The translations under genes and the position numbers were made by a program. The notes beneath the pieces are model-generated. The model saw nothing but the letters and a program-made list of their open reading frames with translations. It did not search any database and was not told the origin of the DNA. A DNA stretch of 56,964 nt. Origin: an uncultured Lachnospiraceae bacterium. Lineage in GTDB: Bacteria; Bacillota; Clostridia; Lachnospirales; Lachnospiraceae. Of the stretch, positions 7,905-16,594 are shown piece by piece. Within the stretch, counting starts at the first letter, position 1. Each line of letters starts with the position of its first letter. The stretch is from positions 1 to 56,964 of the forward strand of contig CANQNE010000014.1 in NCBI GenBank assembly GCA_947625135.1, written 5' to 3'.

Positions 7905-8597
7905 ATGTTTTTCTTTCTTAATAATGTTCCTTTTATTGCAGTAATCGGAGATATTCGTGGATCTAAACACTTAAATAATCGAAAAGAAATACAAGATAAA
8001 TTAAGAGAAATATTAGATAAAATTAATAATAAGTACAAATCAGATATAGCGGCAAAATTTGTGATAACTTTAGGCGATGAGTTTCAGGGATTGTTATCTG
8101 CTGAAGGGAATCTTTTGAATATTCTGCAGGAAATAAGGATACAGTTGTTTCCTGTGGAGTTGCGTTACGGGATTGGTATAGGAGAAATAACAACAGATAT
8201 TGATACAGAGATGGCATTGGGAGCAGATGGGCCGGGATATTACAATGCGAGAAGCGCAATTGAGATGGTGCGGCAGAATGAAAAAAAGAATAAAGCAGTT
8301 TTAACAGATGTCCGTCTAAATATTGGAGATGATAATAATAAACAAGTAATTTTAATTAATACTATTTTTGAGTTAATAAAGGTAATCGAACGAAGTTGGA
8401 CGGATAAACAACGTGAAATAATATGGGATATTCTACAACATCAGGATGGTCAGGTTGAGGCTGCTCACAGACTTGGCATTACACAATCATATGTTCAAAA
8501 AGTTCTTGCAAAAGAGGGATATTATGCTTATGAGAAAGCGTTAAGAGATATAAATTACAGTTTGGGAGGATTGATAAATGAAAAAGGAAATATTTAG
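7905..8597 (+). CDS. SatD-family protein with class III cyclase-like palm domain and C-terminal HTH
   Basis: A 230-residue protein of the SatD family, named after a Streptococcus mutans acid-tolerance locus; its biochemical role is unknown to me. The first 120 residues resemble the order of motifs in class III nucleotide cyclases: VIGDIRGS with Asp16, FVITLGDEFQGLL with Asp58, RYGIGIGEITT (87-97) and GADGPGYYNARSAIEM (106-121). Asp16 and Asp58 are placed like the two metal-binding aspartates of cyclases. Residues 165-205 look like a helix-turn-helix (WTDKQREIIWDIL then AAHRLGITQSYVQKVL), as in sigma region 4. ATG 7905 was chosen over an upstream in-frame ATG at 7776 because of its GAGGTGAGG site and family start. 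It overlaps the DUF3307 gene by 20 nt. Catalysis is inference. Confidence 0.75.
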   Translation: MFFFLNNVPFIAVIGDIRGSKHLNNRKEIQDKLREILDKINNKYKSDIAAKFVITLGDEFQGLLSAEGNLLNILQEIRIQLFPVELRYGIGIGEITTDIDTEMALGADGPGYYNARSAIEMVRQNEKKNKAVLTDVRLNIGDDNNKQVILINTIFELIKVIERSWTDKQREIIWDILQHQDGQVEAAHRLGITQSYVQKVLAKEGYYAYEKALRDINYSLGGLINEKGNI

Positions 8598-9327
8598 TTT
8601 CTTTTTACTTATTCATGTTTTATGCGATTTTTATTTTCAGTCCTCTAAGATGGCAGAAAGAAAACGGACAAGCTTTAAGTGGGTTTTATATCATATAATC
8701 ATTTATACAGGAATTGCTACGGCTTTATTTATCACTTTTTTGCCCGGAGTCAAACTGAAGTATATTATATTGTTCAGTGTTTTTCACGGAATCATTGATA
8801 TCTTAAAATATTATATTTGCAAATATTTTTTTGGCGAATATCGGGATGCAAAAAAAGAGCCGAGGATATTTTTAGCCGATCAAACGATACATATATTATT
8901 GATTTCTATAATTGTCTATATGCTGCCTGATTTAAGTTGGGCGTCATTGCTCAGATCTGAAATCATGTCCATTGTACATTCATTTGATTTATCAGGGAAG
9001 AAAATACTTTCATGGGGCATTAAGATACTGTTGGTGCATAAGCCTTTGAATATTATTATTTCTGCTGTTTTAGCCCCTTACCGTCCGCAGCAAAAGGATG
9101 ATAATGTAAATGATAAAAATATGGGCAGATTAATTGGAACGCTGGAAAGAATCATTATGATGATTTTTATTTCTATAGGTCAGTATTCAGCAGTGGGATT
9201 GGTGTTGACAGCCAAGTCAATTGCTCGCTATGACCGGATTTCAAAACAACAGGATTTTGCTGAATATTATTTATTGGGAACACTTTTAAGTACGATAGGA
9301 GCCATTGGAATTTCACTGTTGTTTTAG
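8578..9327 (+). CDS. DUF3307 polytopic membrane protein
   Basis: A 249-residue membrane protein with about five to six hydrophobic segments. Polar residues are conserved inside or beside them: IHVLCDFYFQSSKMAERK (a HxxxDFxxQ pattern near residue 12), FHGIIDILKYY, and ADQTIHILL. Such His/Asp/Gln sets are the hallmark of DUF3307, and resemble those of membrane-embedded metal enzymes, but no activity is known to me. The gene overlaps satD by 20 nt and has its own GGGAGGA ribosome binding site, so the two products are made together and probably act together. It precedes jetA by 51 nt. It may be the membrane effector or partner of the cyclase-like SatD protein. Confidence 0.72.
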   Translation: MKKEIFSFFLLIHVLCDFYFQSSKMAERKRTSFKWVLYHIIIYTGIATALFITFLPGVKLKYIILFSVFHGIIDILKYYICKYFFGEYRDAKKEPRIFLADQTIHILLISIIVYMLPDLSWASLLRSEIMSIVHSFDLSGKKILSWGIKILLVHKPLNIIISAVLAPYRPQQKDDNVNDKNMGRLIGTLERIIMMIFISIGQYSAVGLVLTAKSIARYDRISKQQDFAEYYLLGTLLSTIGAIGISLLF

Positions 9328-9378
9328 TGCAGATGAAGTTCTTTGGCTTTCGGCCTGAAGATTTTGGCGAGGGAAACA

Positions 9379-10791
9379 ATGATAAATTTATTTGACAGGA
9401 TACCGTCTGGCTTTTTTAACTGTTTGGCCAGCGGGAGCAATAATCGTATTTATGCAGATTGCCTGCAGGTGATCTATGAGCAGTATGATCGTGAAATCAG
9501 TTATCGTATTTCACGCAGCCGGATTCGGGACGCGCTTGCGGCATATTTATTGGAAAATCATATTGATTTTTTGGAACAGGATTCTGGACAAACTGACAGT
9601 AAAAATTATAACGACATGGCAAATGGAGTTATACGGAAGTTTTGTTCAAAAGAGATTGGTTGGCTGGAAGAAGATAACGACGACGCTACTTATGAAAAAA
9701 ATATTATTATGACGGAGCAGGGAATACTGCTGACAGAATTTTTGCAAGGACTGATCAGACCAGAGCGAGAAGAGTTTTCCAGTTATGTATTTAATATATA
9801 TAATATTTTACGGAATACAGAACAATGGAGTCAGGATCCGTATGTAGATGGATTGAAAAATATTTATCGAAATGCCAGATTATTATCGAAAGCATTAAAA
9901 CGGCTTGCTACTTTTATCAAAAAAATCATAGAGAAAATGGTAAAAGAAGAAACCCTGGAGAGTTTAACGGAAAATTTACTGGAATACTGCGATGGCAGCT
10001 TTATACGTGAATATGCAAGATTAACGAAACAACAGAATATACATATTTATCGTTCCTTTATCAGACGGAAATTGGAAGAGATTCAGAATGACCCTGAACA
10101 GAGTGAATTATTAGTGATTGGATGTGCAGTAGAAGAAGAACTGGAGGAAGCAGAAGCGAAAGAATATGTTGTTGATATGATACAGGCAACAAAGCAGTTT
10201 CTTGTGGAAGACTATGACCGGATCATGAGTAATATTAAACGCAAGATAAACATATATTTACAGATTGCTATCGGACGGGCACGATTTCTTAGAAACCGTG
10301 AGGCAGATATGAGAGGGAATGTGGAGCAGACGCTGCGCTATATTGTCAGCGAGATGAACGAAATTGGCTGGCGTGAAGAAATTCCGAATGAAATGCAGGG
10401 CTTGTTTTCTTTAAATAAAAATGAATTTATAGATACAGGTTCGATCCGATATCCGAGAAAACAACAGGCAATCAATAGAGAAACATCTGTTGAACTGGAA
10501 GAAATGACAGAAGAGGACATCAGGAGGGCAAAGGAGGAACAGGAAAGGGAAGCGTACAATCCTTATGCGAAAGAAAAGATGAAAAAATATCTGGAAGATG
10601 TAATGGCCGGAGAGAAAACTCTGTGCTGCGATGACCTGCCGTTACAGAGTAAACGGGATTTATTATGTGCCTTATCTGCTGTTGCGTATAGCAATGAGAA
10701 CGGATTTACGGTTCAGCTGTTAGACGGTTATCTGGAGACAGATCGTATGCTCTTGCGCAGATTTGATATTACAAAGGAGGACAAGGTTTGA
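9379..10791 (+). CDS. jetA: Wadjet anti-plasmid system, kleisin subunit JetA
   Basis: First gene of a Wadjet operon. JetA is the kleisin-like subunit of the JetABC SMC complex, which extrudes DNA loops on small circular DNA and lets JetD cut plasmids. The 470-residue product begins MINLFDRIPSGFFNCLASG; the LFDRIP start is typical of the JetA family formerly called DUF5716. The middle is helical and charged. I chose ATG 9379 over an in-frame TTG at 9343 because of a GAGGG site just upstream and the family start. Its TGA overlaps the jetB start. The family suggests a type III Wadjet, from memory. Confidence 0.87.
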   Translation: MINLFDRIPSGFFNCLASGSNNRIYADCLQVIYEQYDREISYRISRSRIRDALAAYLLENHIDFLEQDSGQTDSKNYNDMANGVIRKFCSKEIGWLEEDNDDATYEKNIIMTEQGILLTEFLQGLIRPEREEFSSYVFNIYNILRNTEQWSQDPYVDGLKNIYRNARLLSKALKRLATFIKKIIEKMVKEETLESLTENLLEYCDGSFIREYARLTKQQNIHIYRSFIRRKLEEIQNDPEQSELLVIGCAVEEELEEAEAKEYVVDMIQATKQFLVEDYDRIMSNIKRKINIYLQIAIGRARFLRNREADMRGNVEQTLRYIVSEMNEIGWREEIPNEMQGLFSLNKNEFIDTGSIRYPRKQQAINRETSVELEEMTEEDIRRAKEEQEREAYNPYAKEKMKKYLEDVMAGEKTLCCDDLPLQSKRDLLCALSAVAYSNENGFTVQLLDGYLETDRMLLRRFDITKEDKV

Positions 10792-11444
10792 ATATAGACG
10801 ATTATTGGAATAATTATACTTCTGCGGAAAAAGATCTGTTCCAGAGATCGTGCAGAAGATTGCTGAAAACAACATTCATTGTGCGTGATAAGGATGAGGA
10901 AAATAAAAAAGCCTATTATTTTATTTCCAAAAGACAGGAGCCATTTTCCGTCTATTTTGGCTATATAGGTTTTGATATTATTGTTGACCGGAACAACGGA
11001 GTCGTCATGCTGCGGAATTGTTCGGACAGGGGAGAGAACGGAAAAATACAGTCAAATCGCAGAGCGTTAAAAAAAGTGGAAAGTGTCGTACTGTGCTGTC
11101 TGTGGACATTGTATGCGGACCGTGTTCGCTCCGGGAGCCTGTCGCCGACCATTTTAATTTCTGTTATGGATTTAAATTTTGAATTAGAAAAATACGGCGT
11201 GAAGGAGCTGATCGATAATAAGAAGCTGATAACGGATATCCTCAGCCTTTTTGTCGGGTTCAATCTTGTAGATGTGAAGGGAAAGATCGGAGAGGCAGAT
11301 TGCATGATCCGCCTGTATCCGTCTCTTCAATTTGCGTTAGATAGCGAGGAGTTTTTGAGGTTTGCTGAGATCACTCAAAAAAAGATGCTCGAAAGAGACG
11401 GTGAGGGCGTGTCGGACGAGGAGGAGAGCGATGATGACGAATAG
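10788..11444 (+). CDS. jetB: Wadjet system, KITE subunit JetB (DUF4194)
   Basis: Winged-helix KITE-type accessory subunit that binds the JetA kleisin, the counterpart of MukE/MksE. The 218-residue product starts MNIDDYWNNYTSAEKDLFQ and contains the DUF4194-like core VYFGYIGFDIIVDRNNGVV and a short winged-helix stretch, then an acidic tail (SDEEESDDDE). The TTG start at 10788 overlaps the jetA stop as TTGA and has AAAGGAGG seven bases upstream. Its 3' end overlaps jetC. Confidence 0.85.
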   Translation: MNIDDYWNNYTSAEKDLFQRSCRRLLKTTFIVRDKDEENKKAYYFISKRQEPFSVYFGYIGFDIIVDRNNGVVMLRNCSDRGENGKIQSNRRALKKVESVVLCCLWTLYADRVRSGSLSPTILISVMDLNFELEKYGVKELIDNKKLITDILSLFVGFNLVDVKGKIGEADCMIRLYPSLQFALDSEEFLRFAEITQKKMLERDGEGVSDEEESDDDE

Positions 11445-14400
11445 AAAGACAGCGACAAAGCTATTGTTGGTACAATGGTCAAGGTTCCAGAAACTGTGTG
11501 TGAAGCTGGAAGGTTCTACTCTGTTTACAGGAGTAAACGGCAGCGGGAAATCCACGATTCTGGATGCGATGACATATTTGCTTACCGGAAACACCCAGTT
11601 TAATAAGGCGGCAAAAGACCGGGACCGCACGGTACTGGCTTATGTGCGGGGAGATACAAGGAGTAATGGCCCGTCAAGGTATTTAAGATCCGGGGAAGTG
11701 GTCAGCTATATTGCGATGGAATTTTGGTCTCCTATAGAGAACGAATTTCTTGTGGCAGGCGTCTGCATAGAATCTGCAAATGAGGCAGTGCAGCCGAAAG
11801 GCAGCTGGTTTGTCTGCAGAAACGCGAAGATAGATCAGATGAATTTTACCAGAAGAGAAGGAAAGTCTCTTCGGATCTGTCCGCGTAACGAACTTGGCGT
11901 CAATGGACATACAATGAAATCGGCAGATTTTTTTGGAAGGGACAAAGGTGTGGAACAGGTATTGCGTGCGCTTGGGCTGCGCTGCAACGTGGCGAAATAC
12001 CGTTCAAAGCTCGTAAAAATGATGGCATTTAATCCGGAAAATAATATCGATCAGTTTATTCAGGAGTGTGTTCTGGAACCGGGAAAAGTGGAATCCTTAA
12101 AAGAGCTGCGGGAACAGAGACAGCGATTTGAACAGATAAAGGGAGTTTATGAAAATTTAAAGGCAAGCAAAATAAAATTGGAGGAAGTAGAACAGAAAAT
12201 TGAAGAATATGAAAATAAGCTCAGAAGTTATCAGATACGCGATCTGATGCTGTGCTATCAGGGACTGCGTGAAAAAGAAGAAAGGGAAAAAGAAACAAAG
12301 CGGCAGATTCAGGCATTTGAACAAAAGATAAGCATCCTGCAGGAACAAAAGGAAGATTATGATAAGCGATGTGCGGATGCAGAGGAACGTTATCGGATAG
12401 CGATGAACAACGATGCGTTTAAGGGAATGCAGGAAACTTTAAATGAATTAAAACGGCAAAAAGAAAAACAGGAAGAGGAAATAAAAAAACAGGAAGAGCG
12501 TCTGGCAAAATTAAAGCGTCTGCAGATACAGATGACCGATAATCTGAAGTGGCTTGAACAGTATTTATCATTTTCGGAGGATGACAAAAAATGTCTATAT
12601 CATCTTGCGGAGAGCGGCTTTTCAACAGACCGGAAATTAGAGACATTTGTAAAATTCGCAGAAACGGTTGAAAAGCAGATGGAGGTATTTGAGGAAGAAT
12701 ATGTACATCTGAGTGATACTATTAAAAAAGTGAATCAGAGAATGGAAGAACTGGAGGAAACGATTAAGCGTCTGCAGGCGAATATCATGGTGTTTCCTAA
12801 AGAAACAGAGAGGGCAAGACAGATCATTCAGGAAGAACTGGAAAAAAAGGAGATACGTACAGAAGTCAAAATTTTTGCAGAGCTTGTACAGGAAATCCGG
12901 GATCCCGAATGGCGCGCCGCGATTGAAACCTTTTTAGGAAGAAAACGATTTTACCTCATTGTGGACGGGAAATATTGCCATGAGGCATTAGAAATTTTAC
13001 AAAGAAGAAAAATTCACGATGCCAATGTGGTCGTTACGGATAAACTGCCGGACGTTGGGGAAACGCCGGGTTCGGCGGCGGAAATCTTAACGATACCAAA
13101 TATATATGCCAGAAGGTATGCAAATTATCTTCTGAATGGAATTCATCTTTGCGATTCCCTGCAGGAACTGCATAATTATCCTAAAGGCGGGCTGATGAGA
13201 AACGGTATGCTGGCCAAAGGCTATACGGTGGCATACATGAATATTGAAAAGACAGACTTTTGTCTGGGTCAGGATGCGATAAAATGTCAGCTGCAGAAAG
13301 CAGCTGCAGAAAAACAGGATTTGCTCAAAGAAAGGCAAAGCATTCAGAAGCAGAAAGACCATATATATAAACGGCGTTTGGTGTTGAAACAGATTGATTG
13401 GAGGACGGAAAATTACCATTTTAATGCTGCTGCGGCTTTGGAAAGCGCGGAAGAGCAGAAGAAACGGATTTCCGATGACATAGAAAAAATCAGCAAGGCT
13501 CCGGATTTTATGACTGTTTTGCAGGAACAGGAAAATGCAGAGAGAGAAATGAAAAAGGTGAGAGACGCAAGGGATGTTTTGATAGGAGATATCAAAGGAT
13601 GCGAAAAGGATGAGCAGGCAGGGCTGGACATCCTGAAAAGATTATCGGGAGAAATCTATGTTGCTAAACAGGAATATTCCGCTAAATGTATAAAGCATTT
13701 GGAATTGAAGGCGCCGATGCTTGAGGAATATGAAAGGCAGAGGGCAAAACGGGATACTTGGCTGGTGATTACGGAAAAAACAGTCCGTAATTTAAAAGGA
13801 GAAGTGGAAGACTGCGCTCGCGTAATGGAAACGGCGCAGCTGGAATATTGCAAACTGGCGGAAATCGATATTAATAAAAGAGGAGTGTCGTACATTCCAT
13901 TTTTCAGGAAAGAGTACAAAGATATTGCGAATATAAAGATCGAAGACGCGAGGCAGAGACTGGAGGAGCAGTCTGCAAAATTAGAAAGTGCATTTATGAA
14001 TGATTTTGTTGCGGAGATGAATGAGACGATCCGGGATGCAAAGGAGGAGATCATGGCAATTAACCGGGAGCTGAAGCAGCTTCCTTTCGGCAGTGATACT
14101 TATAAATTTGTGATGAAAGAGAAGCCGGATCGGGAGATCTTTTTCCGCATCTGCAGAAAACTGGAAAATTATATGGATACACCGGAAGTTTACATGAATT
14201 CAGCAAGAGAAGACGAGGAGATGGAACGGGATATTCAGGAATTCATGGGGATCATACTGGATGAGGAGGATGAATCGGAATATACCGATTACCGGAAATA
14301 TTTTGTATATGACATGGAAATTGTAAGTAAACAGGGGGAGAATGAGATTGTTTCAGATCTCTCAAAGAAACAGGGCTCGGCGAGCAACGGGGAAAAACAG

Positions 14401-14691
14401 ACACCATATTTTATTATTCTGGCAGCCAGCCTGCTTCAATGTTATCCACGGCAGACCTGCTGCGCCCGACTTGCTTTTATTGATGAAGCATTCTCTGCAT
14501 TGTCCAGAGAGCGTATTGAACAGATGGTGAAATATTTAAGCGACAATCACTTTCAGGTATTTTATGCGGCTCCACCGGAAAAAATCAGCAGTATTGGGAC
14601 ACATATTGAGTCAACAATAAGTTTGGTTATGACAGGAAGATATACCAATGCAGTAGAAGGGCTGGTAAAAGAAGATGAAGAAACAGCTTAG
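11431..14691 (+). CDS. jetC: Wadjet system, SMC-like ATPase JetC
   Basis: The SMC motor of the JetABC complex, 1086 residues from this start. Walker A is GVNGSGKST at residues 34-42. Long Glu/Lys-rich coiled coils fill roughly 200-450 and 660-930, flanking a central hinge-like region near IRDPEWRAAIETFLGRKR. The ABC signature is SASNGEKQTP and Walker B is LAFIDEAF at 1014-1021, followed by a His-containing switch region. The arrangement is that of MukB/MksB-type SMC proteins of plasmid defence. Two adjacent ATGs at 11431 and 11434 follow AGGAGG at 11419-11424; either may be used. It overlaps jetB by 14 nt and jetD by 17 nt, so all subunits are translationally coupled. Confidence 0.9.
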   Translation: MMTNRKTATKLLLVQWSRFQKLCVKLEGSTLFTGVNGSGKSTILDAMTYLLTGNTQFNKAAKDRDRTVLAYVRGDTRSNGPSRYLRSGEVVSYIAMEFWSPIENEFLVAGVCIESANEAVQPKGSWFVCRNAKIDQMNFTRREGKSLRICPRNELGVNGHTMKSADFFGRDKGVEQVLRALGLRCNVAKYRSKLVKMMAFNPENNIDQFIQECVLEPGKVESLKELREQRQRFEQIKGVYENLKASKIKLEEVEQKIEEYENKLRSYQIRDLMLCYQGLREKEEREKETKRQIQAFEQKISILQEQKEDYDKRCADAEERYRIAMNNDAFKGMQETLNELKRQKEKQEEEIKKQEERLAKLKRLQIQMTDNLKWLEQYLSFSEDDKKCLYHLAESGFSTDRKLETFVKFAETVEKQMEVFEEEYVHLSDTIKKVNQRMEELEETIKRLQANIMVFPKETERARQIIQEELEKKEIRTEVKIFAELVQEIRDPEWRAAIETFLGRKRFYLIVDGKYCHEALEILQRRKIHDANVVVTDKLPDVGETPGSAAEILTIPNIYARRYANYLLNGIHLCDSLQELHNYPKGGLMRNGMLAKGYTVAYMNIEKTDFCLGQDAIKCQLQKAAAEKQDLLKERQSIQKQKDHIYKRRLVLKQIDWRTENYHFNAAAALESAEEQKKRISDDIEKISKAPDFMTVLQEQENAEREMKKVRDARDVLIGDIKGCEKDEQAGLDILKRLSGEIYVAKQEYSAKCIKHLELKAPMLEEYERQRAKRDTWLVITEKTVRNLKGEVEDCARVMETAQLEYCKLAEIDINKRGVSYIPFFRKEYKDIANIKIEDARQRLEEQSAKLESAFMNDFVAEMNETIRDAKEEIMAINRELKQLPFGSDTYKFVMKEKPDREIFFRICRKLENYMDTPEVYMNSAREDEEMERDIQEFMGIILDEEDESEYTDYRKYFVYDMEIVSKQGENEIVSDLSKKQGSASNGEKQTPYFIILAASLLQCYPRQTCCARLAFIDEAFSALSRERIEQMVKYLSDNHFQVFYAAPPEKISSIGTHIESTISLVMTGRYTNAVEGLVKEDEETA

Positions 14692-15898
14692 CGAATGGCA
14701 GAAAAATACAATAGAACAGCTGTTGAATCAATATGAAAACAGTAAGACATACCGTGGGAAAAATCTGGTAACACAGACATTCTCTATTGTACCGTCAAAG
14801 ATTTTTGATGAATACGATTCAGATTTTGCAGATATCAATCTGATACATGATTTTGAGCAGCAGATGAAAGAGCTTGAAGAAAAAGAACTTATATTTGTTA
14901 AATGGAAAAGTCATGTGATTGAAAAAATGGTTGCCAACCCGGAAAAATGGGTTGACTACTATGAACTTTTGGGAAGAAAAGAGAGGTATCAATTAGAACA
15001 GGAACAGATTAAACTGTATCAAGAGTATTTAGGGATTCACGCAATGCTGGATTGCTTTTGTGTGGAGCAGACCCAACGTCTGAAGGAAGGGAAAAAAGCA
15101 GAGTTTCTAGCGGAGGAAGCCCGTAAGATTTTAAAACTGTGGAAGTTTCTTATAAAAAATCAGGAAGAGATACTGGAACGGGAATTGTCAATAGCTGTTT
15201 TGGGTGACAGCAAGTTATGGGAAAGGACGTATTGCGCCAAATTATATCGATTGTTAAAAAGGTATGGGAACTTTGAAGAATTGCTGTTGGGAGTAGATGA
15301 TGAAAAAGAAGCAACAAGGATTATTCTGGCAGAGTATCATGTGGTGCCAAATCCATCGTTTGTTTATTTAAAGGGAGATGCAGAATTGACATTTACAGAC
15401 GGACAAAAACTCCGAATCAATATAAACATGCCGGTGGCTTTTACGGAAAAGACCTTAAGAAATCTAAAAAAGATTATAATTTTTACGCCAAAAGTTATGA
15501 CAGTAGAAAATTTGACATCTTTTAACAGACTAAGTAAAAAAGATTCTTTCTATATTTTTTTAAGCGGGTATCATAATCGTTTGAAACAGCAATTGCTGCT
15601 AAAGATTTATAATGATAACAAAATGAAAAAATGGCTCCATTTTGGAGATATCGATCCGGATGGATTTTATATTATCGAACATTTAAAACGGGGAACAGGG
15701 ATTCCTTTTGAACCGGTATATATGGGGACAAACTTTTTGAAAAAATATGATTCATACACAAAACCGCTTACTGAAAATGATCTTAGGAAAGCAAAGGCGC
15801 TGCAGCAACAGGAGAAATATGGGGATGTAATGGAATATATGTTAAGAGAAAAGAAAAAATTAGAGCAGGAGATCATCAGTTGGAAAGAAAGCGATTAG
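14675..15898 (+). CDS. jetD: Wadjet system, TOPRIM nuclease JetD
   Basis: The nuclease subunit that cleaves plasmid DNA held by JetABC. The 407-residue product has an N-terminal helical arm region and a C-terminal TOPRIM/Spo11-like domain. Its metal site is visible as HFGDIDPDGF, with Asp325 and Asp327. The upstream acidic residue of the TOPRIM fold is likely in the KKIIIFTPKVMTVENLTSF segment. Length fits JetD (DUF2220-type C terminus). The ATG overlaps the end of jetC by 17 nt. With jetA, jetB and jetC the system appears complete and intact. Confidence 0.87.
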   Translation: MKKQLSEWQKNTIEQLLNQYENSKTYRGKNLVTQTFSIVPSKIFDEYDSDFADINLIHDFEQQMKELEEKELIFVKWKSHVIEKMVANPEKWVDYYELLGRKERYQLEQEQIKLYQEYLGIHAMLDCFCVEQTQRLKEGKKAEFLAEEARKILKLWKFLIKNQEEILERELSIAVLGDSKLWERTYCAKLYRLLKRYGNFEELLLGVDDEKEATRIILAEYHVVPNPSFVYLKGDAELTFTDGQKLRININMPVAFTEKTLRNLKKIIIFTPKVMTVENLTSFNRLSKKDSFYIFLSGYHNRLKQQLLLKIYNDNKMKKWLHFGDIDPDGFYIIEHLKRGTGIPFEPVYMGTNFLKKYDSYTKPLTENDLRKAKALQQQEKYGDVMEYMLREKKKLEQEIISWKESD

Positions 15899-15910
15899 AA
15901 TAAGTAAAAA

Positions 15911-15927
15911 GGAAAAGAATATTTTTG
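15911..15927 (+). repeat. island edge repeat, right copy
   Basis: GGAAAAGAATATTTTTG lies 12 nt after the jetD stop and matches 7788-7802 apart from two inserted bases. It runs into the right 30-bp spmA repeat at 15918-15947. Confidence 0.5.
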
Positions 15928-15947
15928 GCCCTGGCAGCGCCGCCACG
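15918..15947 (+). repeat. 30-bp direct repeat, right copy
   Basis: Right partner of 7492-7521, with one mismatch. It forms the first ten codons of the spmA relic. Confidence 0.85.
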
Positions 15948-16052
15948 GCGGTCAGTACAGCGGCAGGCGTGCTGTTTGCAAAGGTAATGGCCAGCAGATA
16001 TAAAAAGGGAATGACGAAAAAAAAGGCTGCATATCATAAACAGAAGGAGTAG
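15918..16052 (+). pseudogene. relic of the spmA 3' end with internal deletion
   Basis: An open frame of 44 codons without a start reads NIFGPGSAATAVSTAAGVLF and continues AKVMASRYKKGMTKKKAAYH to a TAG at 16050. The first part matches spmA codons at 7492-7521; it then jumps to the region matching 7711-7732 (GCCACGGCGGTCAG), skipping about 190 bp of spmA. The imperfect repeats GCCGCCACGCCGG and GCCGCCACGGCGG at the two ends of the missing piece suggest slippage or short-homology deletion. The C-terminal codons differ from the intact spmA, so this is probably the resident spmA end displaced by the island. It abuts spmB, which it once preceded directly. Confidence 0.85.
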
Positions 16053-16066
16053 CAGGTGTTTATGAT

Positions 16067-16591
16067 ATGCAGTTTTTTATGTATTTGTCAGATTTTCTGA
16101 TCCCGATACTGATATTTTATATTCTGGGGTTTGGGCTTCTCACCAAGACGCCGGTGTTTGAAGAATTTGTAAAAGGGGCAAAAGAAGGATTGTCCGTCAC
16201 CGTGTCTATTCTGCCCACATTGATCGGACTTTTGATGGGGGTAGGGATTCTGCGGATCTCCGGGTTTTTAGACTGGTTTGCCGGGGTTGCCAGGGTGATC
16301 ACTGATCTGCTGCAGATTCCCGCAGCCCTTTTGCCCGTCATTTTTGTGCGGCTCTTTTCCTCCTCGGCGGCCACAGGGCTTGTGCTGGATCTGTTCCGGC
16401 AGTATGGCGCCGACTCCCAGATCGGCTACGGGGCTTCCATTTTGTTAAGCTGCACGGAGACGGTTTTTTACACCATGAGTATTTATTTTATGGCGGCAAA
16501 AGTAAAAAAGACAAGATATACGCTGCCGGGGGCGCTGCTCGCCACGGCGGCCGGGGTTGCGGCCAGTCTGTTCTTTGCCGCGCGGATGTAG
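16067..16591 (+). CDS. spmB: spore maturation protein B
   Basis: Nucleoside recognition (Gate) family membrane protein that works with SpmA in spore core dehydration. The 174-residue product starts MQFFMYLSDFLIPILIFYIL and contains GAKEGLSVTVSILPTLIGLL and the family segment RLFSSSAATGLVLDLF. Four to five membrane segments are visible. Length is typical. The ATG at 16067 follows AGGTG at 16054-16058; AAGGAG overlaps the end of the spmA relic. The gene has lost direct coupling to spmA, and whether it is still expressed depends on read-through from the jet genes or a promoter I cannot see. It converges on the next gene with only three bases between stops. Confidence 0.9.
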   Translation: MQFFMYLSDFLIPILIFYILGFGLLTKTPVFEEFVKGAKEGLSVTVSILPTLIGLLMGVGILRISGFLDWFAGVARVITDLLQIPAALLPVIFVRLFSSSAATGLVLDLFRQYGADSQIGYGASILLSCTETVFYTMSIYFMAAKVKKTRYTLPGALLATAAGVAASLFFAARM

Positions 16592-16594
16592 CCG

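Larger units (their letters stand above)
7788..15926 (+). mobile_element. horizontally acquired defence island between spmA and spmB
   Basis: A stretch of about 8.1 kb that is visibly richer in A and T than both flanks and interrupts the normally adjacent spmA and spmB. All six genes point the same way: satD-like, DUF3307, jetA, jetB, jetC, jetD. A relic of the spmA 3' end follows at the right edge, and direct repeats lie at both edges. No integrase, transposase or recombinase gene is present, so the island probably entered by homologous recombination or with a helper element since lost. Confidence 0.8.

Noticed and set aside
7788-15926. Integrase, transposase or prophage genes in the island
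   Set aside because: Every long frame in the island is accounted for by satD, DUF3307 and jetABCD; no recombinase motif is seen.
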